Positions 52,729 through 62,033 of a stretch of DNA of 64,000 bases are shown here, one piece after another. The notes under the pieces are model-generated. The model saw only the letters and a list, made by a program, of their open reading frames with translations. It had not been told where the DNA came from and did no database searches. The stretch comes from RFSX01 sp964495785 (GTDB lineage Bacteria > Bacteroidota > Bacteroidia > Chitinophagales > Saprospiraceae), in NCBI GenBank assembly GCA_964495785.1, contig CAZBXL010000006.1, positions 1 through 64,000 on the forward strand, written 5' to 3'. Positions within the stretch are counted from its first letter, which is position 1, and every line of letters starts with the position of its first letter. Made by a program: the position numbers and the translations under genes.

Positions 52729-53160
52729 TTATTGACAAGCGATCTTACCGACACGTCGACCATGTCTACCTCCTTCGAATGCCGTATTTAAAAATGTTTT
52801 TACCATCATCGCTGCCATTCTTTTAGTGACGAACCTCGCAGGTATACATATGATATTAGCATCATTATGTTGTCTTGCAAGTGCTGCGATCTCTGTATTC
52901 CAACATATCGCTGCTCTAATATCTCCGTGCTTGTTAGCAGTCATAGACACGCCATTAGCGCTGCCGCAGATAAGGATACCTAATTCTGACTTCTTCTGTT
53001 CTACATCGTCCGCTACTGGGTGAGCAAAGTCCGGATAATCTACAGAGTCTCCTGTATCTGTTCCGTAATTAGTAGACTCATGTCCCCATTCTTTCAACTT
53101 AGAAATCAAGAATTTCTTATAATCATATCCGGCATGATCTGATCCAATAGCCACCTTCAT
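52729..53160 (-). CDS. rpiB: Ribose-5-phosphate isomerase B
   Basis: RpiB interconverts ribose-5-phosphate and ribulose-5-phosphate in the pentose phosphate pathway. The 143-aa protein has VAIGSDHAGYDYKKFL, the active-site loop LICGSANGVSMTANKH and NIICIPARFV. In the loop the usual second glycine after Cys (CGSGNG or CGTGIG) is Ala. Catalytic Cys and His are kept. Size and position are normal; it is preceded by the DUF2723 gene. Confidence 0.93.
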   Translation of the reverse strand: MKVAIGSDHAGYDYKKFLISKLKEWGHESTNYGTDTGDSVDYPDFAHPVADDVEQKKSELGILICGSANGVSMTANKHGDIRAAICWNTEIAALARQHNDANIICIPARFVTKRMAAMMVKTFLNTAFEGGRHGRRVGKIACQ

Positions 53161-53195
53161 AATTAATCAATATGTTGATTTTATAATATTAGTTT

Positions 53196-56100
53196 TTAAC
53201 CTTTTATGTTTCTCGCTGCATCTATGTAGCTACTAAACTCTGTTTGATATTTATTAATCAATTCTTGATCTCCTATGATCTGAGCTGTAGCTTGTATCTC
53301 TGAGGCTCCACGCATAGAATACTGTAACTCAGTCATGAAACTTGGAAGCTCATCATCATCAAGAGAAATATAGAAGTTTAGTTTCTGACGTGTCTCTTCT
53401 GCAAGAATTTCAAGGTGCTTTTTAGCAAGTTCCTTATCTCCATACTTGGCTATAATTTCTATAAACGGAACTATACTTTCATCATAAGCAAAGTTAAAAT
53501 GTGGAAATGCATTAAGATACTCTACAGATAGATCAACGGCTTTCTGAGTCTGACCTTTATCAGCAAGATCTTGAGCTGTACGCATCATGACAATCTTCAT
53601 CGCCTGCAGTTCAGCTGCATAACTTTCATCTACGAAAGCATCTTTCTTATCCAGATTACCCCACTTCCATTTATTGACAATATTATCATAGGCTTTGTCT
53701 GTAGCAACTCTACCACTACCATATATAGACAAGCCCTGAACACTCCTCGACTTCACAGGTATGATTCTCAGCCCTAATCCTTCCATCTGCATGTAATCAT
53801 TTAAACCTAAGAGCTTCTCGTTCTTACATGTAACGGCAAAGTAGATTTTTCTATCCTGAATATTAGAAGCGATGACATCCATCACTGCCAATTGATCTTT
53901 AGTTATATATCTCGTACCCTGAGGTAGTTTTAAGTCTATTCTGTTGACCATATTGGCGGTGTCCTTTATAGACATAAGACCCTTACTGATCATAGAGTTT
54001 CTATCTATCGGTATGTAGAGATTCCTTGATCTCATTACCGTCTGTCCTCTCGCATTATTCTCTTTGTTACCTATGAAATCGAGTTCTTCGTATATATTAA
54101 CTGGTACCGTAGCAGTACCTGGTTCTCTTTCATATACGAATACCTGATTACGTTTATTACCTCTGTACTCCTCTAGTGGGATAGTTAGTTTTAATGGCGG
54201 AGAGTCGTTAACTTTTCTTACCAGTTTCTGTATATACCAGTCGACGGCTATAAGGCTCAAGTTCACAACCCTCACATCTCTTCTGATATTCTCTACTTCT
54301 TGGGCATACCATAGCGGGTAAGTATCATTATCTCCGTATGTAAATATGATGGCATTTTCATCCACAGAATTGAGGAAGTTAGCTGCATAATCTCGAGATG
54401 CGTATATACCCATACGTGAGTGATCGTCAAAATTCTCAAAGCCCATAATTATAGGAGCCGTTAGTACTAATACTCCTGCTACAAGAGGAGCTATCGAACC
54501 TGATAATTTGGCTTTTTCTACGGCAAGTTTCGTTATTGCAAGTACTGACAATCCTATCCATATACAGAATGTAAAGAATGATCCTACCAGTACATAGTCT
54601 CTTTCTCTCGGCTCATTAGGTGGCTGATTAGAATAGAGAATCAGTCCTAATCCAGTAATTAAGAATAACAAGAATATAGCTGCAAAAGTCTTCTTATCCT
54701 TACGGGCATGATACAGCAAACCTATTATACCAAATATCAATGGTAAGAAATAATATGAGTTTTTGCCTTTATCATTTTTCATAGTATCGGTCATCTCACT
54801 CGTCTCATGTAATCGCCATTCGTCTATCGGCGTGATACCTGACTGCCAGTGTCCGCTACTTTTATCCCATGGAGAAAAACCCTGAGACGCATTTTGTTTT
54901 CCTACGAAGTTCCACATAAAGTATCTCCAGTACATCCATCCCATCTGATAGCTAAACATAAATTTCAGATTATAAAGATAGCTTGGTCGACCTCTGAGTT
55001 CTTTGCCCATGAGGTGCTTATACCATTCTCTGTGTAACTGAGGTCGAGGACCTTCAGAGTGACCGATTCTAGGAAATAGCATCTTGTCTCTGTTGTTATA
55101 CACATAGTCAAGTTTCTTATCTACTATCTCGTACTTGTCACCGACTCTGCCGTATCTATCTTTCTCAGCCAGTTCGATCGGTTGAGAGTCAAAGTGAGGA
55201 CCGTATAATAGTGCTCGCTCGCCGTATTGTTCTCTATTAAGGTATGGCAATATTCTTGTCGCATCACTCGGCACATTCATATTGATGGGCGTATCTGCAT
55301 TAGCACGTATAAATATGACACCTATCGTAGAGAACCCTATCATTGTCATCAGCGCTGACATAGTAAGCCATTGCAATACTGCATTCCTCTTAACGTGAGC
55401 TAATCTTAGTAGCCCAACCGTCACTGCAGCTACTACTAATAGCGCCGCTACAAGACCTGAATGAATAGGTAATCCGATACTATTGACTAAGAATATTTCT
55501 AATGAAAGCCATAGAGAAGGTATCCCTACGATTACGACTTTTTGTATGAATATAATTGCTGCAGCTCCTGCTACGAAACTTAATACATATCCTAATAGGC
55601 TGTGTTCTTTCCACTTCTTATTATAATATAGTACTCCTATCGCAGGTAATGTCAACAAACTCAAAAGGTGAACTCCTATCGATAACCCAGCAGAATATGC
55701 TGTAAAAACCAACCACTTATCTGCCTTAGGCGTATCAGGTAAGACATACCATCTGATCGCAGACCATAATGTCAGAATTGTAAAAAAAGTAGACATCGCA
55801 TACACCTCTCCCTCTACTGCACTAAACCATATAGATGTACAAAATGCCATAGATAATCCAGAAACTAATCCTGCAAAAGACAATTGCAAATTCTGACCAG
55901 CTGTTGTCTCTACCCCTTTTTCTACCATGGTTAATCTTCCGAGCATCATCGTGATACGAGCCACTAAAAATGCTCCGAAAGCTGTGCATACTCCAGACAT
56001 AAGATTGACAGCAAATGCAATATCAGCTGGATCTGAAGAAATGATACTCGCTACCCAAGTAAAGAGTCTACCTACTAACATAAATAAAGGTGCCCCTGGC

Positions 56101-56255
56101 GGGTGTACCACCTCTAACTTATAGGCTCCTAATATAAATTCTCCCACATCCCAAAGACTACCAGTCCTCTCTGCAGAAAAATAATACACTACCATCGTGA
56201 TAATGAATACAAGCCAACTGGATAAAGTCTTGGACTTCTTAAAGGAATCTAACAT
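53196..56255 (-). CDS. DUF2723 family membrane protein (possible glycosyltransferase)
   Basis: The 1019-aa protein starts with about ten to twelve membrane helices. The first loop (SAERTGSLWDVGEFILGAYKLEVVHPPGAPLFMLVGR) holds the DUF2723 signature, in which an acidic residue and HPPG resemble GT-C glycosyltransferases such as protein O-mannosyltransferases. A soluble helical region (residues about 600-1019) follows. A glycosyltransferase role is inferred from this fold resemblance. It follows porQ by 88 bp. Confidence 0.88.
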   Translation of the reverse strand: MLDSFKKSKTLSSWLVFIITMVVYYFSAERTGSLWDVGEFILGAYKLEVVHPPGAPLFMLVGRLFTWVASIISSDPADIAFAVNLMSGVCTAFGAFLVARITMMLGRLTMVEKGVETTAGQNLQLSFAGLVSGLSMAFCTSIWFSAVEGEVYAMSTFFTILTLWSAIRWYVLPDTPKADKWLVFTAYSAGLSIGVHLLSLLTLPAIGVLYYNKKWKEHSLLGYVLSFVAGAAAIIFIQKVVIVGIPSLWLSLEIFLVNSIGLPIHSGLVAALLVVAAVTVGLLRLAHVKRNAVLQWLTMSALMTMIGFSTIGVIFIRANADTPINMNVPSDATRILPYLNREQYGERALLYGPHFDSQPIELAEKDRYGRVGDKYEIVDKKLDYVYNNRDKMLFPRIGHSEGPRPQLHREWYKHLMGKELRGRPSYLYNLKFMFSYQMGWMYWRYFMWNFVGKQNASQGFSPWDKSSGHWQSGITPIDEWRLHETSEMTDTMKNDKGKNSYYFLPLIFGIIGLLYHARKDKKTFAAIFLLFLITGLGLILYSNQPPNEPRERDYVLVGSFFTFCIWIGLSVLAITKLAVEKAKLSGSIAPLVAGVLVLTAPIIMGFENFDDHSRMGIYASRDYAANFLNSVDENAIIFTYGDNDTYPLWYAQEVENIRRDVRVVNLSLIAVDWYIQKLVRKVNDSPPLKLTIPLEEYRGNKRNQVFVYEREPGTATVPVNIYEELDFIGNKENNARGQTVMRSRNLYIPIDRNSMISKGLMSIKDTANMVNRIDLKLPQGTRYITKDQLAVMDVIASNIQDRKIYFAVTCKNEKLLGLNDYMQMEGLGLRIIPVKSRSVQGLSIYGSGRVATDKAYDNIVNKWKWGNLDKKDAFVDESYAAELQAMKIVMMRTAQDLADKGQTQKAVDLSVEYLNAFPHFNFAYDESIVPFIEIIAKYGDKELAKKHLEILAEETRQKLNFYISLDDDELPSFMTELQYSMRGASEIQATAQIIGDQELINKYQTEFSSYIDAARNIKG

Positions 56256-56343
56256 ATGATAAGTCTATATATCTTAATAATGACTGTAAAATTAATAAAT
56301 AAGGGAAAAGGAAGGCTTACCAATCTACGAAATGTTTCGTTTT

Positions 56344-57393
56344 TTAGATGCGGCTCATGATTCTATCCATATTAAGCCTTATACTGATATGATTATTGGC
56401 GCCAGCAATATGATAATATCCTACGCCGTAATCGATCATGATCTTCTTAATATTAAATCCTATGCCCGCTGAAAACCCGGCTAAACTCCTGAATGCAGTC
56501 AACCTCATCTCTTGCTTACGCAGATGATTGTAACCAAACCTTAGACGCATCTGCTCATTCTTCCCTAATAAGAATTCGCCATTGATAATGACATGTCTGA
56601 ATAGGTTATCAAGATTTCTACTAAAAGATCCTACCGAGGTAATCTCTCCGGTTAGTGTCGATTCATTATCAAAATCGGGGTCATCGTATCTGATATACCA
56701 CTTCTGGAGATTGTGGCCTATAATTGATATTCTAAATGGTAAGTGCTTTAGTTTTTTAGAGTAACCCAACTGTAAGTCAAATGGTAGAGCTCTTGTCTCA
56801 TCTACAACGGCTGTCAGCTCTCTTCCTATATTACGTAGGACAAGGCCCCAAGACCCACTCTCTTCTGATCGGTTATAGAACAAGCCTATATCAAGGCCTA
56901 GCGCTACAGAGCCAAATGCTTCGTAATTGCTATTTAGAAATTTTAGATTTACACCTGCTCGTATTCGCTCATTTAGTTGCTTAGCAGCACCTAAGACTAT
57001 GCCTATCTCACTGGCAGAGAATTCGCCATTAATATTGCCTACCTCATCTGTGAGATCAAAAGTTCCATAGCTCACATTCTGAACAGCTACATGTGTAGAG
57101 ATACCTAATGAGTCGAAGGTTTTGCCAAATGCCACATTGCTGAACGATATTCCAGCAAAATGAAAATTATGATTAATGCTGAGTTGGTTATTCTGTAATA
57201 CATTACTCAGTGCTGGATTTAATTGGGCTAATGCTAGGTCATTATCCTGAACGCTTATGAGGGAACCTCCTAATGCTGTCAATCTTGCAGACGATGGAAG
57301 AGAAGCCGATTCGAACGCAAATCTACCACCTATCTGAGCAGTACTCAGTACTGACATTAAAAGAAAAAGAATGATATAGTAGATATGTCTCAG
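56344..57393 (-). CDS. porQ: Type IX secretion system protein PorQ
   Basis: PorQ, with PorU and PorZ, belongs to the outer-membrane complex that attaches T9SS cargo to the surface. The protein matches the family: QIGGRFAFESASLPSSARLTALGGSLISVQDNDLALAQLNPAL near the N-terminus and barrel strands throughout. The first ATG (57357) leaves only MSVLSTAQ before the mature chain. Extending upstream, CTG at 57391-57393 gives LRHIYYIILFLLMSVLSTAQ, a full signal peptide. No ATG, GTG or TTG lies between the in-frame stop (TAG, 57423-57421) and 57357, so a CTG start is proposed. Confidence 0.85.
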   Translation of the reverse strand: MRHIYYIILFLLMSVLSTAQIGGRFAFESASLPSSARLTALGGSLISVQDNDLALAQLNPALSNVLQNNQLSINHNFHFAGISFSNVAFGKTFDSLGISTHVAVQNVSYGTFDLTDEVGNINGEFSASEIGIVLGAAKQLNERIRAGVNLKFLNSNYEAFGSVALGLDIGLFYNRSEESGSWGLVLRNIGRELTAVVDETRALPFDLQLGYSKKLKHLPFRISIIGHNLQKWYIRYDDPDFDNESTLTGEITSVGSFSRNLDNLFRHVIINGEFLLGKNEQMRLRFGYNHLRKQEMRLTAFRSLAGFSAGIGFNIKKIMIDYGVGYYHIAGANNHISIRLNMDRIMSRI

Positions 57394-57463
57394 AGTAAAA
57401 GTAGTTATGATACAAACGTACTAAATAAGTATTCAAAAATCAGATTATGAATGCTAATGATTC

Positions 57464-58081
57464 TTAGAACTTGGGCGTAATGTCTCCATCAGCCTTTGTC
57501 CAGATCGTTCTGCATATAGCCATGCTGTCACACATCATTTTTTTAATTAATTCTCCAGACTCATCATAGTGCTTGAGTAGGCCAAATTCATTGTCACCAT
57601 TAAGGTAAGTACCCTCCCATTCTATATTACCATTATCAAAGTACTCCTTGAAGGGACCATTTTCTTCGTTATTCACAAATGTGACTTCCTCCTTAAGTGT
57701 ACCCGCGGCTGTATAGGATTTAGCTTTACTATTCATCACTCCTGCAGAATAAGTAGTTTCAAATTTGACTTGACCATCAGGATACAATACAGAATATGGG
57801 CCATCTGTAACATTGTCCTTATAAGACTCTACAATCTCAAGATTGCCATCTGCATCATAGATCTTTCGTTCGCCATGAAGTTGGCCATTGACATACTCAG
57901 CAGTTTCTGATATTATACCTTTGTCATTATAGGCCGTATAAAGTCCATGCTTCTTCTTATCCTTATCGACAGTATATTCTTCTATTATTGTTCCATTCCC
58001 ATCTTTGACTTTTACAATATCATTCTTACAACAGAATAATGATATAGACAAAACAATGAGAATGTAGCGAAGTAAAAACAT
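57464..58081 (-). CDS. MORN/YwqK-like repeat lipoprotein
   Basis: The 205-aa protein has a lipoprotein signal (IVLSISLFCCKND) and about five MORN_2-type repeats of the form G-x-Y/W-x-x-Y-x-D-G (for example KHGLYTAYNDKGIISETAEYVNGQLHGERKIYDADGNLEIVESYKDN). Such YwqK-like proteins are called toxin-antitoxin immunity proteins in some annotations but mostly have unknown function. It is divergent from the PDZ gene. Confidence 0.8.
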   Translation of the reverse strand: MFLLRYILIVLSISLFCCKNDIVKVKDGNGTIIEEYTVDKDKKKHGLYTAYNDKGIISETAEYVNGQLHGERKIYDADGNLEIVESYKDNVTDGPYSVLYPDGQVKFETTYSAGVMNSKAKSYTAAGTLKEEVTFVNNEENGPFKEYFDNGNIEWEGTYLNGDNEFGLLKHYDESGELIKKMMCDSMAICRTIWTKADGDITPKF

Positions 58082-58155
58082 AAGAGTTATATTTAGTTGA
58101 GCATATAACGTGCTATTTTAGAATTTTATTAAGAAAAAAATATACTCAGGTCTTT

Positions 58156-58163
58156 TATTTTTG
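58156..58163 (+). promoter_or_regulatory. Possible -7 box before the PDZ gene
   Basis: TATTTTTG fits TAnnTTTG and lies 15 bp before the ATG. No -33 TTTG is present, and the leader would be only about 8 nt. Confidence 0.25.
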
Positions 58164-58177
58164 CAAAAAATTGAATT

Positions 58178-59203
58178 ATGACACATTATTTGTCTTTAGT
58201 TATAGTAGCATTTCTATCTATCATAAGTTATTCGACCGTTACTGCTCAGCAAGCAAAAACTACTGTCAAAGTTATAGTTGTAGAAAAAACCGTTGATGAA
58301 AATGGAAACATCAACGAAAATAAAGTTATCAAAACAGGAGAAGAGGCAGAAGAGTATATGAAAGAGATGAATATATCTCAGGACTCTAATACATGGACAA
58401 ATGACGAAGGAGAAGAGATAGACCTTGATGGAAAAGAATATAAGTTCATCCAAAAGAAAAAGGTCAAAATGATACAGAAAGATGTCGATGGAAATGAAGA
58501 GGTTATAGAATGGTCAGGCGAAGGCGACATACCTGATGAAATCAAAGAGAAAATGGAAGAGCATGATATAGATATTATCATGGATGACAAAAGTGAAGAG
58601 ATAGAAGTAACTGTAGACAATGATGGGTTGTCTTCTCATTCAAAAATTAAAATTCTCAAAAACCAAAATGGTGAAAATCAAGAAATTGAAATAGATGTAG
58701 AAGGGGAGGAGCTATCTGATGAGATCAAAGAAATGCTCAAAGCTGAAGGAATAGACTTAAGTATCATTGGCTCGGAAGATGGATCAGAAAAAACAATCAT
58801 GGTCGTCACTGATGACGATGAAGTAGAAATGAATAACAATAAAGCTCAATTGGGTGTATATCTTAACACATTAGATAAAGGTGTAAAAGTCGCTGGCGTC
58901 ATAGAAGGCTCATCTGCTGAGTCAGCTGGAATGAAAGAAGGGGATGTCATTACCGCAATAGGTGACAATGACGTATCGACTATGGAGGAAGTTGTCAAAG
59001 AAATAGGACAATACGCTGTCGGTGATATTGTTATCGTACACTTTACAAGGGATGATAAAGTACAAAGCCGTGAGGTCACACTACAATCCAGAAAGTCAAC
59101 AAACGAACTGATAAAGACAGACACCTACAAAAAAATTATAGAGGTAGAAAATGATGGATCGAAAAAAGTAGAGAAGTATATCATCATAGAAAAAGAAAAA
59201 TAG
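58178..59203 (+). CDS. Secreted PDZ-domain protein
   Basis: The 341-aa protein has a signal peptide (MTHYLSLVIVAFLSIISYSTVTAQ), a long acidic, repeat-like beta region (about 30-225, with segments such as EYKFIQKKKVKMIQKDVDGNEEVIEWSGEGDIPDEIKEKMEEHDIDI recurring in variant form near EIEIDVEGEELSDEIKEMLKAEGIDL), and a PDZ domain (about 228-310: LGVYLNTLDKGVKVAGVIEGSSAESAGMKEGDVITAIGD). No protease domain is present. A strong terminator follows. Function is unknown. Confidence 0.85.
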   Translation: MTHYLSLVIVAFLSIISYSTVTAQQAKTTVKVIVVEKTVDENGNINENKVIKTGEEAEEYMKEMNISQDSNTWTNDEGEEIDLDGKEYKFIQKKKVKMIQKDVDGNEEVIEWSGEGDIPDEIKEKMEEHDIDIIMDDKSEEIEVTVDNDGLSSHSKIKILKNQNGENQEIEIDVEGEELSDEIKEMLKAEGIDLSIIGSEDGSEKTIMVVTDDDEVEMNNNKAQLGVYLNTLDKGVKVAGVIEGSSAESAGMKEGDVITAIGDNDVSTMEEVVKEIGQYAVGDIVIVHFTRDDKVQSREVTLQSRKSTNELIKTDTYKKIIEVENDGSKKVEKYIIIEKEK

Positions 59204-59220
59204 AAAACAAAGTCAGTTAT

Positions 59221-59256
59221 AAAAGCAGTCAATGAGAACTTTGGCTGCTTTTTTTT
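59221..59256 (+). terminator. Rho-independent terminator after the PDZ gene
   Basis: AAAAGCAG (59221-59228) pairs with CTGCTTTT (59245-59252) over a 16-nt loop, continuing into a T run to 59256. Confidence 0.8.
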
Positions 59257-59334
59257 GTAGTATACATCATCGTTAGAAAAAATAAAAAGAACATCACTAA
59301 GCCTACAAAATTATCACCAAGCGTCCAGAAACAA

Positions 59335-60279
59335 ATGAACGAATATGGGAGAGATAGTATTCCCTTCTTTTTCATGGTGGACTTTGATATGCAGCAGCCT
59401 GTTGTTATTCCTTTGTCCGATATAGATGACGAAATATTATATAACATCAATGGCAAAAAAAATTATCCAGAATATGATAATAGTGCCGAATACACAATCA
59501 AATATAAATGGCAGCCTTATTCTAAAGAGAAGTTCGCTAAGCAATTTGATCAAGTCATAAAAGAATTAAATTATGGTAATTCTTTTTTATTAAATCTTGC
59601 GGCACGGCATGAGTTTATGACTGACGCTCAGCTAAAGGGTATTTTCTTATTAGCTAAAGCTAAATATAAACTGTTATATAAAAATCAATTTGTTGTCTTC
59701 TCTCCAGAAACATTTGTTCAGATAAGGGAAGGCAAGATATCATCCTATCCAATGAAAGGAACTATAGATGAATCAATACCCAATGCAGAAGAAATCATCT
59801 TAGCTGACGAAAAAGAAAAAGCAGAACACAATACCATCGTAGACCTTATACGTAATGACTTAAGCATGGTCGCGACAAACGTCGAAGTCAAAAAATTCAG
59901 ATACATCGATCTCATAGAAAGCGACAAGGTCAACTTGCTGCAAGTCAGTACAGAAATAGAAGGGACTCTACCTGATAATTATAAATCTACATTAGGTGAC
60001 ATTATATTTAAGTTGCTCCCAGCAGGAAGTATCTGTGGGGCCCCTAAGAAAAAAACTGTAGAAATAATCAATGCTGTAGAAGAATATCGTCGATCATATT
60101 ACACTGGAGTCGCAGGCATATTCGATGGTGAGAATCTCGACACTTTCGTCATGATAAGGTACATAGAAAAAGATGGCGATGAGTATTATTACCGAAGCGG
60201 CGGAGGCATCACTGCAAGAAGTGATATGGAAAACGAATATCAAGAAATGGTAAATAAGATTTATGTCCCGACTGCTTGA
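59335..60279 (+). CDS. pabB: Aminodeoxychorismate synthase component I
   Basis: PabB makes 4-amino-4-deoxychorismate from chorismate for folate synthesis. The 314-aa protein is the chorismate-binding domain, with ISSYPMKGTIDESI, HNTIVDLIRNDLSMV and LLPAGSICGAPKKKTVEIINAVEEY, and ends with YYYRSGGGITARSDMENEYQE. It lacks the longer N-terminal part of the E. coli enzyme, as is common in Bacteroidota. The stop overlaps pabC by 17 nt. A separate PabA is not in the window. Confidence 0.92.
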   Translation: MNEYGRDSIPFFFMVDFDMQQPVVIPLSDIDDEILYNINGKKNYPEYDNSAEYTIKYKWQPYSKEKFAKQFDQVIKELNYGNSFLLNLAARHEFMTDAQLKGIFLLAKAKYKLLYKNQFVVFSPETFVQIREGKISSYPMKGTIDESIPNAEEIILADEKEKAEHNTIVDLIRNDLSMVATNVEVKKFRYIDLIESDKVNLLQVSTEIEGTLPDNYKSTLGDIIFKLLPAGSICGAPKKKTVEIINAVEEYRRSYYTGVAGIFDGENLDTFVMIRYIEKDGDEYYYRSGGGITARSDMENEYQEMVNKIYVPTA

Positions 60280-60865
60280 AAGTATAAAAGTCCAAAACAA
60301 CAAAATCCATGCTTGGCCTTATCATGAGCAAAGAATACTACGAAGCATAAAGACTTGTTACAATATAGATAGGCATGCACTTATCACTCTATCGCATCTA
60401 CAGAAATATGTAGATCAATTAAATAATAAGCTATACAAACTTAGACTCATCTATGATGATCACAGCTACAGAATAGAACATCACCTATACAAAATAAAAG
60501 ATATTCAATCTTTAAGATTGGTACATAATGACAGCATAAGCTATTCCGAAAAATATGTCGATAGAGAACAATTAAATAATCTATATTCTAAAAAAGGAAC
60601 TGCAGATGATATCCTCATCATTCGTAATGGATTAGTTACTGATACCTGGTATTGTAATGTAGCCTTATTAAAAGACGGACAATGGTATACCCCTAAGACA
60701 CCTCTCTTGTCAGGTGTCATGCGACAGCAATTATTGAATCAAAAACAAATTATTGAAACTGATATTTTAGCTCAAGATATTAAGTCGTATACTCGCATTA
60801 GGTTATTTAATGCTATGATAGAATTTGGGGAAGTGGAGTTGTCTGTGGATTGTGTGATTGAATGA
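60263..60865 (+). CDS. pabC: Aminotransferase class IV, aminodeoxychorismate lyase-like
   Basis: The 200-aa protein is a short fold-type IV PLP enzyme. The probable PLP lysine is in YSEKYVDREQ, and the following DILIIRNGLVTDTWYCNVALLKDGQWYTPKTPLLSGVMRQQLL matches the class IV C-terminal half (ALL-x-DGxVTExSTSNxF-type block, here with Asp for Glu). It would convert aminodeoxychorismate to 4-aminobenzoate. Its position overlapping pabB makes this role very likely. It converges on galK, one base from its stop codon. Confidence 0.83.
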   Translation: MSRLLESIKVQNNKIHAWPYHEQRILRSIKTCYNIDRHALITLSHLQKYVDQLNNKLYKLRLIYDDHSYRIEHHLYKIKDIQSLRLVHNDSISYSEKYVDREQLNNLYSKKGTADDILIIRNGLVTDTWYCNVALLKDGQWYTPKTPLLSGVMRQQLLNQKQIIETDILAQDIKSYTRIRLFNAMIEFGEVELSVDCVIE

Positions 60866-60866
60866 G

Positions 60867-61994
60867 TTACAACACCTTTACACCATCACATGATCTAACT
60901 TCAAACATATCAGCAATAAGATTGAATTGTCTTTTGTATTTATAGAGAATATGCTCTGGATTAAAATTTTCTTCTACCAATGCAATCACACTACCTCCAA
61001 AACCTCCACCCATCATTCTACAACCTAAGACTTTCTCATTCTTAATTAAAACCTTACAGATAAAATCTAATTCTTCACAACTCACTTCATAGTCATTAGA
61101 TAAAGAACGATGAGAATCATTAAGGAGTTGACCTAAAGTAATGATGTCATTATTTTCTATACTTTGTTTTGCTTTTTCTACTCTTTGTATTTCAGTGTAG
61201 ATATGGTTAAGACGTTTTTGTAATAATGGATTATCATCTAACAAAGCGATATCAGATTCTGTGACGTCAATAAATCTTTTTTCGGAACTTGTTCTTTTAT
61301 TAATTAGGCGCAGAGCTTCTTCTACTTGACTGCGTCTGTCATTATAGGGCGTATTGACCAAGTTGTGTTTTACATTTGTGTTGAATAATATCCAATGTTG
61401 CTTTATTGCAGATAAATCAACAAACGTATGAGATTGATTATGACAGTCTATCAATAATGCTTTATCCTTTTGTCCATATAAGATAGTATATTGATCCATT
61501 ATACCGCCACGTATGCCCATACCGTGCTCTGCCTGAGAGGCTATATCTACCATCAGGTTTTTTGGTAAATTTAATCTGAGCATTTGATCTATGATATATA
61601 TCATACCTACACATAGAGCAGACGACGAAGACACCCCAGCACCTATAGGAATCTCGCTATTAAAAAAAATATCTGCGCCACTTAGATTATAATCTGCACC
61701 AATAATTTTTATAACATTATAGACATAAGATTGCCATCCACTGAGGTTCAGATCATCTTCTAAAGAAAAACAAAATGATTCCTCCATATCAAGTGCTGAT
61801 ATATGAATGACGCTGTCAGATCTTTTTTTGGCGATAAAGTACATACTCTGCTCAATTGCAAATGGGAGTACAGCAGCACCACAATAATCAATATGCTCTC
61901 CTATAATATTAGCTCTTCCAGGGACTTGTATTATGATGTCAGGGTGACCAATTTTATCATTAAAGATTTCTTTGATATATTGTAACTTGATCAT
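60867..61994 (-). CDS. galK: Galactokinase
   Basis: GalK phosphorylates galactose at C1 in the Leloir pathway. The 375-aa GHMP kinase has the galactokinase signature (VPGRANIIGEHIDYCGAAVLPFAIEQS), the phosphate loop IPIGAGVSSSSALCVG and the C-terminal GCRMMGGGFGGSVIALV. Within the signature, the usual EHTDYNGG reads EHIDYCGA, so specificity for galactose is likely but not certain. No galT, galE or galM gene is adjacent. Confidence 0.88.
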   Translation of the reverse strand: MIKLQYIKEIFNDKIGHPDIIIQVPGRANIIGEHIDYCGAAVLPFAIEQSMYFIAKKRSDSVIHISALDMEESFCFSLEDDLNLSGWQSYVYNVIKIIGADYNLSGADIFFNSEIPIGAGVSSSSALCVGMIYIIDQMLRLNLPKNLMVDIASQAEHGMGIRGGIMDQYTILYGQKDKALLIDCHNQSHTFVDLSAIKQHWILFNTNVKHNLVNTPYNDRRSQVEEALRLINKRTSSEKRFIDVTESDIALLDDNPLLQKRLNHIYTEIQRVEKAKQSIENNDIITLGQLLNDSHRSLSNDYEVSCEELDFICKVLIKNEKVLGCRMMGGGFGGSVIALVEENFNPEHILYKYKRQFNLIADMFEVRSCDGVKVL

Positions 61995-62033
61995 TCTTAA
62001 TGATAAATATAATTTTCTATAAAAGCGAAAGTA

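Noticed and set aside
56327..56345. Hairpin ACGAAA-TG-TTTCGT followed by T residues on the plus strand
   Set aside because: It looks like a terminator for the plus strand, but no plus-strand gene or promoter precedes it; its other orientation has no T run.
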